Positions 1 to 6,314 of a stretch of DNA of 14,191 bases are shown here, piece after piece. Made by a program: the position numbers and the translations under genes. The stretch is taken from assembly GCA_003224835.1 (NCBI GenBank), contig QHZX01000089.1, forward strand, positions 1 to 14,191, in the 5' to 3' direction. The DNA comes from Acidobacteriota bacterium (GTDB lineage Bacteria > Acidobacteriota > Terriglobia > Terriglobales > Acidobacteriaceae). The notes beneath the pieces were generated by a model that was not told where the DNA came from, made no database searches, and saw nothing but the letters and a program-made list of their open reading frames with translations. The number at the start of each line of letters is the position of its first letter. Positions within the stretch are counted from its first letter, which is position 1.

Positions 1-472
1 TATCGTGCTCGCGGAGAACATGGCAAACGTTCTGGCACAAGAAACACTCAATGCACTTGCGGAACTCCTGCACCCGGTCAATATCTTCCTGCAACATCTT
101 CCACTCTGTTCCCGGACGCGGCTTGAATCCCGGAATCTTCTTGTTCACTTTGTAATTCCAGGAAACATCAGTCACCAGGTCCTTGATCACCGGGAACGAC
201 TTCATTGGCAGGATCGTAATCGGCTTGTCGTGGGGCAGGGAATCCATGCGTGTTTTGCAGGTGAGCCGAGGCCGGCCATTCACCTCCGCCGAGCACGATC
301 CGCACTTTCCCGCTTTGCAATTCCAACGTACAGCAAGGTCCGGAGCCTGATGCTTTTGCACATAATGCAGCGCATCCAGCACCACCATTCCGGGAGTCAG
401 CGGAATTTCGTGGTCCGCGGTGTTGCCCCCATTGCGGTCACCACGGAAAATTCTCAGGGTCACGTTCGGCAT
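1..472 (-). CDS. sdhB: Succinate dehydrogenase iron-sulfur subunit (partial, C-terminus off the left edge)
   Basis: SdhB carries electrons from the flavoprotein SdhA through three iron-sulfur clusters to the membrane quinone site. Reading the minus strand from the ATG at 472 gives 157 codons before the window ends. It starts MPNVTLRIFRGD and has the ferredoxin-type [2Fe-2S] ligands C52, C57, C60 (in NCKAGKCGSC) and C72. The start of the second cluster domain is CIECFLCQNVC, C140, C143, C146 and C150. The last cysteine cluster motif and the stop lie outside the window. The CIECFLC form, instead of the proteobacterial CIxCGLC form, matches the SdhB of actinobacterial and acidobacterial enzymes. 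The ATG follows the sdhA stop by one base, so the two genes are surely cotranscribed and probably translationally coupled. It is the third gene of a sdhC-sdhA-sdhB operon. I am very sure of the identity. Confidence 0.96.
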   Translation of the reverse strand, partial: MPNVTLRIFRGDRNGGNTADHEIPLTPGMVVLDALHYVQKHQAPDLAVRWNCKAGKCGSCSAEVNGRPRLTCKTRMDSLPHDKPITILPMKSFPVIKDLVTDVSWNYKVNKKIPGFKPRPGTEWKMLQEDIDRVQEFRKCIECFLCQNVCHVLREHD

Positions 473-473
473 G

Positions 474-2204
474 CTAGGCTCCGGCTCCCTTCTCGGCCTC
501 AACCAGCGCTTGCAATTCCTGCGGCAATTCCGGGGTAGGACGCTGCTGCAAACTCATCTCGCCATTGCGCCAAGAAATGACATTGTTCTGCTTACCCCAG
601 ACCGGATCATACTTCGAGAAATCAATTCGGCTGTGCGCCCCGCGGCTTTCTTTTCTTGCCAGTGCGCAGCGCGTGACTGCCTCGGATACAGTCAGCAACG
701 ACTTCAAATCCGCGCACAAATGCCATCCCGGATTAAACATTCGCGACCCAGTGACGCTGAGTCGATTTGCTCGATCCTTTAACTCAGCGATTTTGCCGAG
801 AGCAGATTGCAGGTCTTGCTCGACCCTGAAAATTCCCACCAGACTTTGCATTGCCTGCTGAAGGTCGGCGTGAACCATATATGGATTCTCATTCGTTTTG
901 CGCTCAAAGGGGGCGAGTGCTTCACGTTCCGCCGCCTCGATTTGAGCCGGATCAACCGACGCGGTGCCTTGTTTCTTCGCATGCTCCGCTGCCGCCACCC
1001 CTGCACGTCTGCCGAAGACCAACAAATCCGAAAGGGAATTGCCGCCTAACCGATTTGCGCCGTGGAGACCCGCCGCAACTTCGCCGGCCGCGAACAATCC
1101 AGGGATTGTCGTGGCTGCGGTTTCAGCTTCCACTCGAACTCCGCCCATCATGTAATGGCAAGTAGGCCCGACTTCCATTGGTCCCTTGGTGATGTCCACG
1201 TCCGCGAGCTCCAGAAACTGGTGATACATGCTGGGCAGCTTGCGCTTCACGTACTCCGCCGGCTTATGCGAGATATCGAGGTAGGCGCCACCATGCTCAG
1301 TGCCACGGCCTTCTTTAACCTCGGTGTAAATAGCGCGAGCCACAACATCGCGCGTAGAGAGCTCCATGCGTTTGGGATCGTGTCGCTCCATGAAGCGCTC
1401 ACCGGTCCTGTTGCGCAGAGTACCGCCCTCGCCGCGCACCGCTTCGGTGACCAGCAATCCCTGCACCCCGGGCGGCCACACCATCCCAGTGGGATGAAAC
1501 TGCACAAACTCCATGTCCATCAACTCAGCGCCAGCTTCATACGCGAGCGCCATTCCATCGCCGGTATATTCCCAGGAATTCGAGGTGATCTGATACGCTT
1601 TGCCGATCCCGCCCGTTGCCAGCACAATCGACTTCGCTTTGAACACTACGAAGCGCCCGTTTTCGCGCCAGTAGCCGAATGCGCCTACTACTCGCCCGCC
1701 GTCCGTCAGCAGACGCGTGATCGTGCACTCCATGTACACGTCGAAACCCATTTGCACGCCGCGGTCTTGCAATGTGCGGATCATCTCCAGCCCAGTGCGG
1801 TCGCCTACGTGGCACAGCCGCTTGAAACTGTGTCCCCCGAATGCGCGCTGCAGGATTCGGCCATCCTCGGTACGATCAAATAACGCGCCCCATTGCTCGA
1901 GTTCGCGCACGCGATCAGGAGCCTCCTGGGCATGGATTTGCGCCATCCGCCAATTGTTGAGCAGCTTGCCGCCTCGCATGGTGTCGCCGAAGTGGGTGCG
2001 CCAATCGTCACCCGGATCGACATTTGCCATCGCCGCGGCGATCCCGCCTTCCGCCATCACCGTATGCGCTTTTCCAAGCAGGGACTTGCAAACGATTCCA
2101 ACGCTGGCTCCATTAGCCAACGCTTCAGTGGCGGCGCGCAATCCGGCCCCGCCCGCGCCAATGATTAGCACGTCATGTTCATGAGTTTCGAATTTGTCGT
2201 TCAC
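474..2204 (-). CDS. sdhA: Succinate dehydrogenase flavoprotein subunit
   Basis: SdhA oxidises succinate to fumarate on covalently bound FAD at the cytoplasmic face of the membrane. The 576-residue protein has the FAD dinucleotide motif GAGGAG (16-21). The segment HTVMAEGG (47-54) contains His47, expected to hold the FAD covalently. Substrate-side motifs are FHPTG (236-240), RGEGGTLRN (257-265), the proton-shuttle arginine near 285 in STRDVVARA, CHYMMGGVRV from 349, and HGANRLGGNSLSDLLVFG from 381. It looks complete. The start is GTG at 2204. No other start fits, because the frame is closed by a TGA 27 bases upstream and no usable start codon lies between. There is no clear Shine-Dalgarno sequence. 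Instead the start sits in the last unit of a 14-bp tandem repeat that begins at the sdhC stop, suggesting coupling to sdhC translation. Fumarate reductase works by the same chemistry, so the direction in vivo cannot be fixed from sequence alone. Confidence 0.96.
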   Translation of the reverse strand: MNDKFETHEHDVLIIGAGGAGLRAATEALANGASVGIVCKSLLGKAHTVMAEGGIAAAMANVDPGDDWRTHFGDTMRGGKLLNNWRMAQIHAQEAPDRVRELEQWGALFDRTEDGRILQRAFGGHSFKRLCHVGDRTGLEMIRTLQDRGVQMGFDVYMECTITRLLTDGGRVVGAFGYWRENGRFVVFKAKSIVLATGGIGKAYQITSNSWEYTGDGMALAYEAGAELMDMEFVQFHPTGMVWPPGVQGLLVTEAVRGEGGTLRNRTGERFMERHDPKRMELSTRDVVARAIYTEVKEGRGTEHGGAYLDISHKPAEYVKRKLPSMYHQFLELADVDITKGPMEVGPTCHYMMGGVRVEAETAATTIPGLFAAGEVAAGLHGANRLGGNSLSDLLVFGRRAGVAAAEHAKKQGTASVDPAQIEAAEREALAPFERKTNENPYMVHADLQQAMQSLVGIFRVEQDLQSALGKIAELKDRANRLSVTGSRMFNPGWHLCADLKSLLTVSEAVTRCALARKESRGAHSRIDFSKYDPVWGKQNNVISWRNGEMSLQQRPTPELPQELQALVEAEKGAGA

Positions 2205-2249
2205 AGGTTGATGGTCACCGGGTAATGGTCACAGGCTTTTCGTCACAGG
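2194..2249 (-). repeat. Four-unit 14-bp degenerate tandem repeat at the sdhC-sdhA junction
   Basis: On the minus strand four 14-base units begin at 2249, 2235, 2221 and 2207. Their first seven bases are CCTGTGA, CCTGTGA, CCGGTGA and CCTGTGA. Units two and three also share CCAT after that. The first unit holds the TGA stop of sdhC, and the last holds the GTG start of sdhA. Each unit contains GTGA, so a stop (TGA) and a possible start (GTG) overlap every 14 bases. The GTGs of units one to three each read five codons and then stop at the TGA of the next unit. The pattern is read directly; a role in translational coupling is inference. Confidence 0.85.
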
Positions 2250-2983
2250 ATTCGCAGGTCCCTGATGGCGCCGCTCGCAACCAGGCGCACATAGAAATCA
2301 GCTAGTCCAACTGAGAAGAGACTTGTCCAGGCAAACAGCATGTGGTGTTCGTTAAGAAAGCTCAAGTTTTTCCACGTTGAATGGCGCGCGCCGCCGAAGT
2401 TTACACACGAAAAACAATCCAGCTTGCCGCCGAATAGATGCCGCACGGAATGGCAGGAAAAAAAATATAGCGAAAGCAAAATCACATTCACCAGTAGCAC
2501 CAGGGTTCCCACACCAATTCCAAATCCGTTGGTAAAGAAGAAAGCGCTGATTGCGTCGTGCCACAGAAAGGCTAAAAATATCACCGCCACATACATGAAG
2601 TAGCGGTGCACATTCTGCAGGATGAAAGGGAACCGGGTTTCACCGGTGTAGTTGCGCTTTCGTTCAGGTACAGCGCATGCCGGAGGATCTAGAAAAAATG
2701 CCCGGTAATAAGCCTTGCGATAGTAGTAGCAAGTTGCGCGAAAGCCCAGTGGCCCACCCAAAATGAGCAACGCCGGCGACCACGGCCAATAGCGGTGGTG
2801 GACGTCAATCAACGGCGAATAAAAAGGGGAGAGATAAGGTGCCGCCCAAAAGTATGCGCCTTCAAATGCTCGCCACGTCGCGTAAACCGAGAACCCGCCA
2901 AGCACAACAACTACAGGAACGATCTGGGTCCACCACGAGCCGGTGCGGGCGGCCTGATACGCAGTATGTGTAGCTGAAGCCAT
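2243..2983 (-). CDS. sdhC: Succinate dehydrogenase membrane anchor subunit, single long type with Cys/His cluster
   Basis: This is the membrane anchor that passes electrons from SdhB to quinone. It has 246 residues, about twice the length of a classical SdhC, and no separate SdhD is present. The protein has about five hydrophobic stretches: 20-36, 68-80, 128-150, 154-175 and 215-235. Histidines for haem or quinone binding include H126 and H213/H214. The striking part is C177, H178 and H182 in SCHSVRH, followed closely by C190 and C193 in DCFSC. This resembles the ligand set of a Rieske-type centre, and mycobacterial Sdh1 has been described as having a membrane-embedded Rieske cluster. The ATG at 2983 has AGGA six bases upstream. 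It is first in the operon, behind a TATAAT box at 3046-3041. The family assignment is firm; the metal centre is inference. Confidence 0.88.
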   Translation of the reverse strand: MASATHTAYQAARTGSWWTQIVPVVVVLGGFSVYATWRAFEGAYFWAAPYLSPFYSPLIDVHHRYWPWSPALLILGGPLGFRATCYYYRKAYYRAFFLDPPACAVPERKRNYTGETRFPFILQNVHRYFMYVAVIFLAFLWHDAISAFFFTNGFGIGVGTLVLLVNVILLSLYFFSCHSVRHLFGGKLDCFSCVNFGGARHSTWKNLSFLNEHHMLFAWTSLFSVGLADFYVRLVASGAIRDLRIL

Positions 2984-3040
2984 CGACTTTCCTATCCTGA
3001 ATGTTAGATTTCAACTACTCACTTCAAACGCGAACCGAGC

Positions 3041-3069
3041 ATTATAGTTCGGTGGCAGTGTGAATGTAG
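3041..3069 (-). promoter_or_regulatory. Likely promoter of the sdhCAB operon
   Basis: On the minus strand there is a perfect TATAAT at 3046-3041, 58 bases before the sdhC ATG. This would leave a leader of about 50 bases containing the AGGA ribosome site. The hexamer 17 bases further upstream (3069-3064, CTACAT) is a poor -35 match, so the promoter may need an activator or an alternative sigma factor. An A-tract lies just upstream (minus strand of 3079-3073). Confidence 0.45.
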
Positions 3070-3097
3070 GCGTTTTTTTGACGCCAGTTCCGGTCAA
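3069..3097. promoter_or_regulatory. Two overlapping dyads between divergent sdhC and tatA, possible operator
   Basis: The + strand has GGCGT (3069-3073) facing ACGCC (3081-3085) around a run of T. It also has TTGAC (3078-3082) facing GTCAA (3093-3097) across ten bases. Both dyads lie just upstream of the sdhC promoter and about 40 bases upstream of the tatA promoter, where a regulator of either could bind. No known regulator motif is recognised. A chance short palindrome is possible. Confidence 0.3.
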
Positions 3098-3133
3098 GTA
3101 ATTGTCCAGGAGCGTCATTGCTGCGGAGCCTCG

Positions 3134-3162
3134 TTGCTGGGCGTTACCTGCTCCGTTATGAT
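3134..3162 (+). promoter_or_regulatory. tatA promoter, probably giving a leaderless mRNA
   Basis: TTGCTG (3134-3139) and TATGAT (3157-3162) are separated by exactly 17 bases. Transcription would start about seven bases after the -10 box, which is the A of the tatA ATG at 3169. No Shine-Dalgarno sequence precedes that ATG, which agrees with a leaderless transcript. Confidence 0.5.
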
Positions 3163-3168
3163 CTAAGC

Positions 3169-3495
3169 ATGAGTTTTCCCGACACCATAGTTTTGTTCAT
3201 TCTTGCCCTGCTCCTGTTCGGTCCCAAGAAGCTGCCGCAGATCGCTCGCCAGGTCGGGAAGGCCTTGGCCGAGTTTAAGCGGGCATCGAACGAGTTCAAG
3301 GCGCAGATTGAGTCCGAAATTTCGCAACTGGAATTCGAGGAGAAACGGAAGGAGCAGGCGCAGTTGAATGCGCCTAAAATCGAACCCATGTCGGGATCTA
3401 TTCCTTCATCGCGATTCACTTTGCCTGAGAACCGGCCCGACTCTGATACGCCCTCGCCGGATGTAAATTCGCCCGCCCAAAGCAGCCATGCCTGA
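3169..3495 (+). CDS. tatA: Twin-arginine translocase TatA/TatB-family subunit
   Basis: This small membrane protein forms or gates the Tat export channel for folded proteins. The 108-residue product starts MSFPDTIVLFILALLLFGPKKLP. A single membrane helix (about residues 5-17) is followed by the FGPKKLP hinge, an amphipathic helix to about residue 50 (RQVGKALAEFKRASNEFK) and a polar, proline- and serine-rich tail. The FGPKKLP hinge is typical of the family. The sequence does not separate TatA from TatB, and only one such gene is next to tatC. The frame is open back to a TTG at 3118, but the ATG at 3169 fits the family start and the promoter above it. The tatC start lies inside its last codons (8-base overlap). 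Confidence 0.9.
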   Translation: MSFPDTIVLFILALLLFGPKKLPQIARQVGKALAEFKRASNEFKAQIESEISQLEFEEKRKEQAQLNAPKIEPMSGSIPSSRFTLPENRPDSDTPSPDVNSPAQSSHA

Positions 3496-4242
3496 AGCCG
3501 CCACTGAAGTAGAACCGCAGGAATCCGAACGCGAGCCCATGTCCTCGATGAGTTTCCTCGAGCATCTCGAGGAGCTGCGGACTCGTATATTCCACTCGCT
3601 GATTGCGGTGGCTGCCGGAATGGGGATTTGCTGGTGGTATCACCAGGCGCTATTCGGGTACATGCAAAAACCCATTCTCGATGTGCTCCGGCAAAACGGC
3701 CTGCCGCAAAAACTGGTTTATTTGACCCCTGCCGGACCTCGCCCTACGTGCTGTATCAGGTCTGGCTGTTTATCTCGCCAGGCCTTTATCGGAAGGAAAA
3801 GCGCTATGCCATTCCTTTCATGACCTCGACGATTTTTCTTTTCGCCGCTGGCGGCTATTTTGGCTATCGCCTGGTTTATCCCGCGGCATTGAAATTTTTG
3901 ATCGGCATCGGCACCCAGTTCACGCCTATGATCACTATCCACGAATACACCGACCTTTTTCTTACGGTGATCCTGGGGCTGGGTTTGGTTTTCGAAATGC
4001 CGATCTTGGTTTTCTTCCTGGCCCTCATGGGAGTCGTCAGCGCGGGCTGGATGTGGCGCAACATTCGTTACGCAATTCTTGCGATTTTCATTATTGCCGG
4101 CGCACTCGCCCCAACGCCCGACATTAGTAGCATGTGCGTTTTCGCAGCGCCCATGGTTGCCCTTTATTTTCTGAGTATTGGTATCGCATGGTTCGTTCAT
4201 CCCACCCAGCGGGAAGCGCGAGCAGCCCGGAAGAAAGCATGA
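3488..4242 (+). pseudogene. tatC: Twin-arginine translocase subunit TatC, broken by an internal deletion and frameshift
   Basis: TatC is the receptor for twin-arginine signal peptides. The first frame (3488 to about 3738) gives the N-terminus, SFLEHLEELRTRI with the conserved acidic residue, then TM1 and a loop ending KLVYLTPAG. The rest of TatC continues in another frame from about 3739, SPYVLYQVWLFISPGLYRKEKR, through the remaining helices to ARKKA and TGA at 4242. At the join (3731-3745), a normal TatC has roughly 16-18 more residues: the end of the periplasmic loop and the start of the second helix. So about 50 bases seem missing, in a number that is not a multiple of three. As written, the first frame stops at 3823 after 111 residues. 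The start overlaps tatA and the stop overlaps the next ATG. Identity is certain; whether the lesion is real or an assembly error is open. Confidence 0.88.
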
Positions 4243-5213
4243 AGGTCCGGAAATTATTTTTTCTTATATTCCTGCTGACACTAGTCGCGTGCTCAAAAGA
4301 CAATAACGCCACCGCCGCGAGCGCCGGTACGTCATCGGTGCCCGCCGCAAATACAGAATCATCGAATCCGCCGCCCGACAACAGCCCGCCTCCTACCTTC
4401 AACGCCAACCGCGCTATGCAATATGTAAGGGAGATTGTTGCCTTCGGCCCGCGTCCGATTGGGAGCGAAAACCACAAGAAAGTCGAGAATTACATTCTTG
4501 CGCACTTGAAGGGCGTTGACGTCGAGCAAGACTCTTTTGACGTCCACCCTTCTGAGGGAACGTTTCCGGTGCGCAACATCATTGCGAAATTTCCGGGAAC
4601 TCGCGATGGCATTATCGTGATCGCCAGCCACTACGACACCAACTGGCCGTTGCGAAATACCTCATATATCGGCGCCAACGATGGCGCATCTTCCAGCGCG
4701 CTTTTGCTTGAAATAGCCAACCAGCTGCCCGGCAAGAAGTTACAAGGCTACAGCGTCTGGCTGCTCTGGGACGACGCCGAAGAATCTATGAAACTGCCCT
4801 GGGACGATCCCGAGTCGCTCTATGGCGTCCGCCACCTCGCGGATAAATGGCAGAGCGACGGGATCCTAAAAAAAATTAAAGCATTCATTTTGGAAGACAT
4901 GATCGGCGACGCTGATCTCAATATTGAGCACGATCTGAGTTCGACGCCTTGGCTTGAGGACCTGATCTTTAATGCTGCAACTCGATTGGGCGTTCAGTCC
5001 CATTTCTTTGCTCGATCCATGGCTGTTACCGATGACCACCAGCCGTTTATTCAGCGCGGGGTGCCATCAGCCGATTTGATCGATTTTGATTACGGCTACA
5101 ACGATGTTTTCCATCACACCACTGATGACACCATCGATAAGCTCAGCCCGAAGAGCCTCGAAATTGTGGGCACGGTGACCCTGGAAACTTTGCGTTTGCT
5201 CAATCAACGCTAA
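4239..5213 (+). CDS. M28-family zinc peptidase / glutaminyl cyclase-like lipoprotein
   Basis: This is a predicted exported zinc aminopeptidase or glutaminyl-peptide cyclotransferase-like enzyme anchored by lipid. The 324-residue product has a signal peptide with a lipobox LVAC, so Cys18 would be lipidated. A low-complexity linker follows to about residue 52. M28 metal ligands can be seen: H131 and D133 in SHYDT, D148 in GANDGAS, E181/E182 in DDAEES, D224 in MIGDAD, and H292 or H293 in FHHTTDD. The pieces SLYGVRHL and DDHQPFIQRGVPSADLIDF are those of the glutaminyl cyclase branch. I cannot tell peptidase from cyclase by eye. The ATG at 4239 overlaps the tatC stop (ATGA) and has GGAAG upstream, so the M28-branch gene sits in the tat operon. 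A longer open frame from 4134 lacks a signal peptide and is rejected. Confidence 0.88.
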   Translation: MKVRKLFFLIFLLTLVACSKDNNATAASAGTSSVPAANTESSNPPPDNSPPPTFNANRAMQYVREIVAFGPRPIGSENHKKVENYILAHLKGVDVEQDSFDVHPSEGTFPVRNIIAKFPGTRDGIIVIASHYDTNWPLRNTSYIGANDGASSSALLLEIANQLPGKKLQGYSVWLLWDDAEESMKLPWDDPESLYGVRHLADKWQSDGILKKIKAFILEDMIGDADLNIEHDLSSTPWLEDLIFNAATRLGVQSHFFARSMAVTDDHQPFIQRGVPSADLIDFDYGYNDVFHHTTDDTIDKLSPKSLEIVGTVTLETLRLLNQR

Positions 5214-5232
5214 GTGCGGCATGAACGGGGGA

Positions 5233-5249
5233 CACGGCTTCCAGCCGTG
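5233..5249. terminator. Small hairpin after the tat-M28 operon
   Basis: CACGGCT (5233-5239) pairs with AGCCGTG (5243-5249) over a three-base loop, 20 bases after the M28 stop. There is no U-run directly after it, so it is a weak intrinsic terminator candidate. It could equally be a copy of a dispersed palindromic repeat. The rest of 5214-5364 holds an AT-rich stretch (5320-5347) that probably carries the promoter of the next gene, but I cannot place its boxes. Confidence 0.35.
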
Positions 5250-5364
5250 CCTAATCATTTCCGGCTTTCGTCCCTAAGGGAAATCAATTCCGTCTAGAAC
5301 CCAGAACCTTCCGCCACCTTTCGTTTTGTTTAAATTTGATTTCTAATCCTCACAGACCCTGCTC

Positions 5365-6285
5365 ATGAACCAGACACTGGCTTGGATTCTCTTCAATGTA
5401 TTTGTCGCCGCCATGCTGGTACTTGATCTCGGCGTCATCAATCGCCATGCGAAGAGATCTAGCCTGCGTCATGCGCTCGCCTGGAGTGGGATATGGATCG
5501 CCCTGGCAGCGGCGTTTGCCGCCATTCTCTATTTCGCACAAGGCCGCACTCCCGCGCTCGAATTCTCTACCGGGTACGTGATCGAACTCTCGCTTAGCGC
5601 CGACAATCTCTTCATTTTTCTTCTGATCTTCCGCTATTTTCGGCTGCCCGAACACGAACAGCATCGCGTGCTGTTCTGGGGAATCATCGGCGCAATCATT
5701 ATGCGTGCGGTTTTTATATTCGCCGGCGTGGGCCTGATCCGAAGATTTCACTGGATCATCTACGGTTTCGGCCTTCTCCTCCTCTATAGCGGCATCCGGC
5801 TGCTGTTTCAGCGCGGTGCAGAAGTCCATCCGGAGAAGAATCCATTACTGCGCCTGCTTCGGAAGTTCATGCCCGTAACGCCAGACTACGTCGGCAGCAG
5901 ATTCTTTGTGCGCGGCGAGCGACTCTGCGCGACTCCGCTTCTGCTCGTGCTCATTGTGATCGAAACTACGGACGTAATCTTCGCCATTGACTCCATCCCT
6001 GCCGTCCTGTCAATCACTTTGAACACGTTCATTGTTTATACGTCAAATATTTTTGCGATCCTTGGCTTGCGTTCGCTGTTCTTCACGTTATCCGGGCTTA
6101 TGGATTTGTTCGAGTATTTGCACTACGGAATTTCTTGCGTCCTGGTATTTGTCGGCGCGAAGATGCTGCTCTCGCACCATTACCCAATCCGCACCGATAT
6201 TTCCCTGGCAGTGATAGGAGGAATTTTGCTGGTGACGATCGTTGCATCGGCCCTGCATCGCGACGACGATGAAGCAGCGGCCTAG
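5365..6285 (+). CDS. TerC-family integral membrane protein (Alx/TerC-like, probable metal ion exporter)
   Basis: TerC/Alx proteins are membrane proteins linked to tellurite resistance, alkaline response and manganese export; the substrate here is unknown. The 306-residue protein has about eight or nine hydrophobic segments. The family's two acidic signatures are present: ELSLSADNLFIF around residues 74-85 and IETTDVIFAIDSIPAV around 199-214, whose acidic residues are expected to line the ion path. A polar loop at about 150-187 joins the two halves. The tail RDDDEAAA is acidic. The length is normal for the family. It stands alone, 151 bases after the M28 gene, and converges on nadB with 29 bases between the stops. 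There is no clear Shine-Dalgarno before the ATG at 5365. I see no tellurite operon partners and no yybP-type riboswitch that I can recognise. Confidence 0.9.
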   Translation: MNQTLAWILFNVFVAAMLVLDLGVINRHAKRSSLRHALAWSGIWIALAAAFAAILYFAQGRTPALEFSTGYVIELSLSADNLFIFLLIFRYFRLPEHEQHRVLFWGIIGAIIMRAVFIFAGVGLIRRFHWIIYGFGLLLLYSGIRLLFQRGAEVHPEKNPLLRLLRKFMPVTPDYVGSRFFVRGERLCATPLLLVLIVIETTDVIFAIDSIPAVLSITLNTFIVYTSNIFAILGLRSLFFTLSGLMDLFEYLHYGISCVLVFVGAKMLLSHHYPIRTDISLAVIGGILLVTIVASALHRDDDEAAA

Positions 6286-6314
6286 TACGTTGATTGAATT
6301 TCACCGGCGGGCAG

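Noticed and set aside
1062..1883. Open frame of 273 codons on the + strand
   Set aside because: It lies wholly antisense to the clearly coding sdhA and its translation shows no recognisable family; long antisense frames are common in GC-rich genes.
3118..3168. Upstream TTG start for tatA
   Set aside because: It would add 17 residues that do not belong to the family, and it lies upstream of the likely promoter -10 box.
3731..3745. Programmed frameshift in tatC
   Set aside because: There is no slippery heptamer, and a frameshift alone would not supply the missing stretch of TatC; a deletion explains both.
3718..4200. Open frame of 160 codons on the minus strand
   Set aside because: It is antisense to the second half of tatC, whose membrane helices and motifs are plain.
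4134..4238. Upstream extension of the M28 gene into tatC
   Set aside because: The extension would bury the signal peptide and lipobox; the ATG at 4239 gives a proper lipoprotein start.
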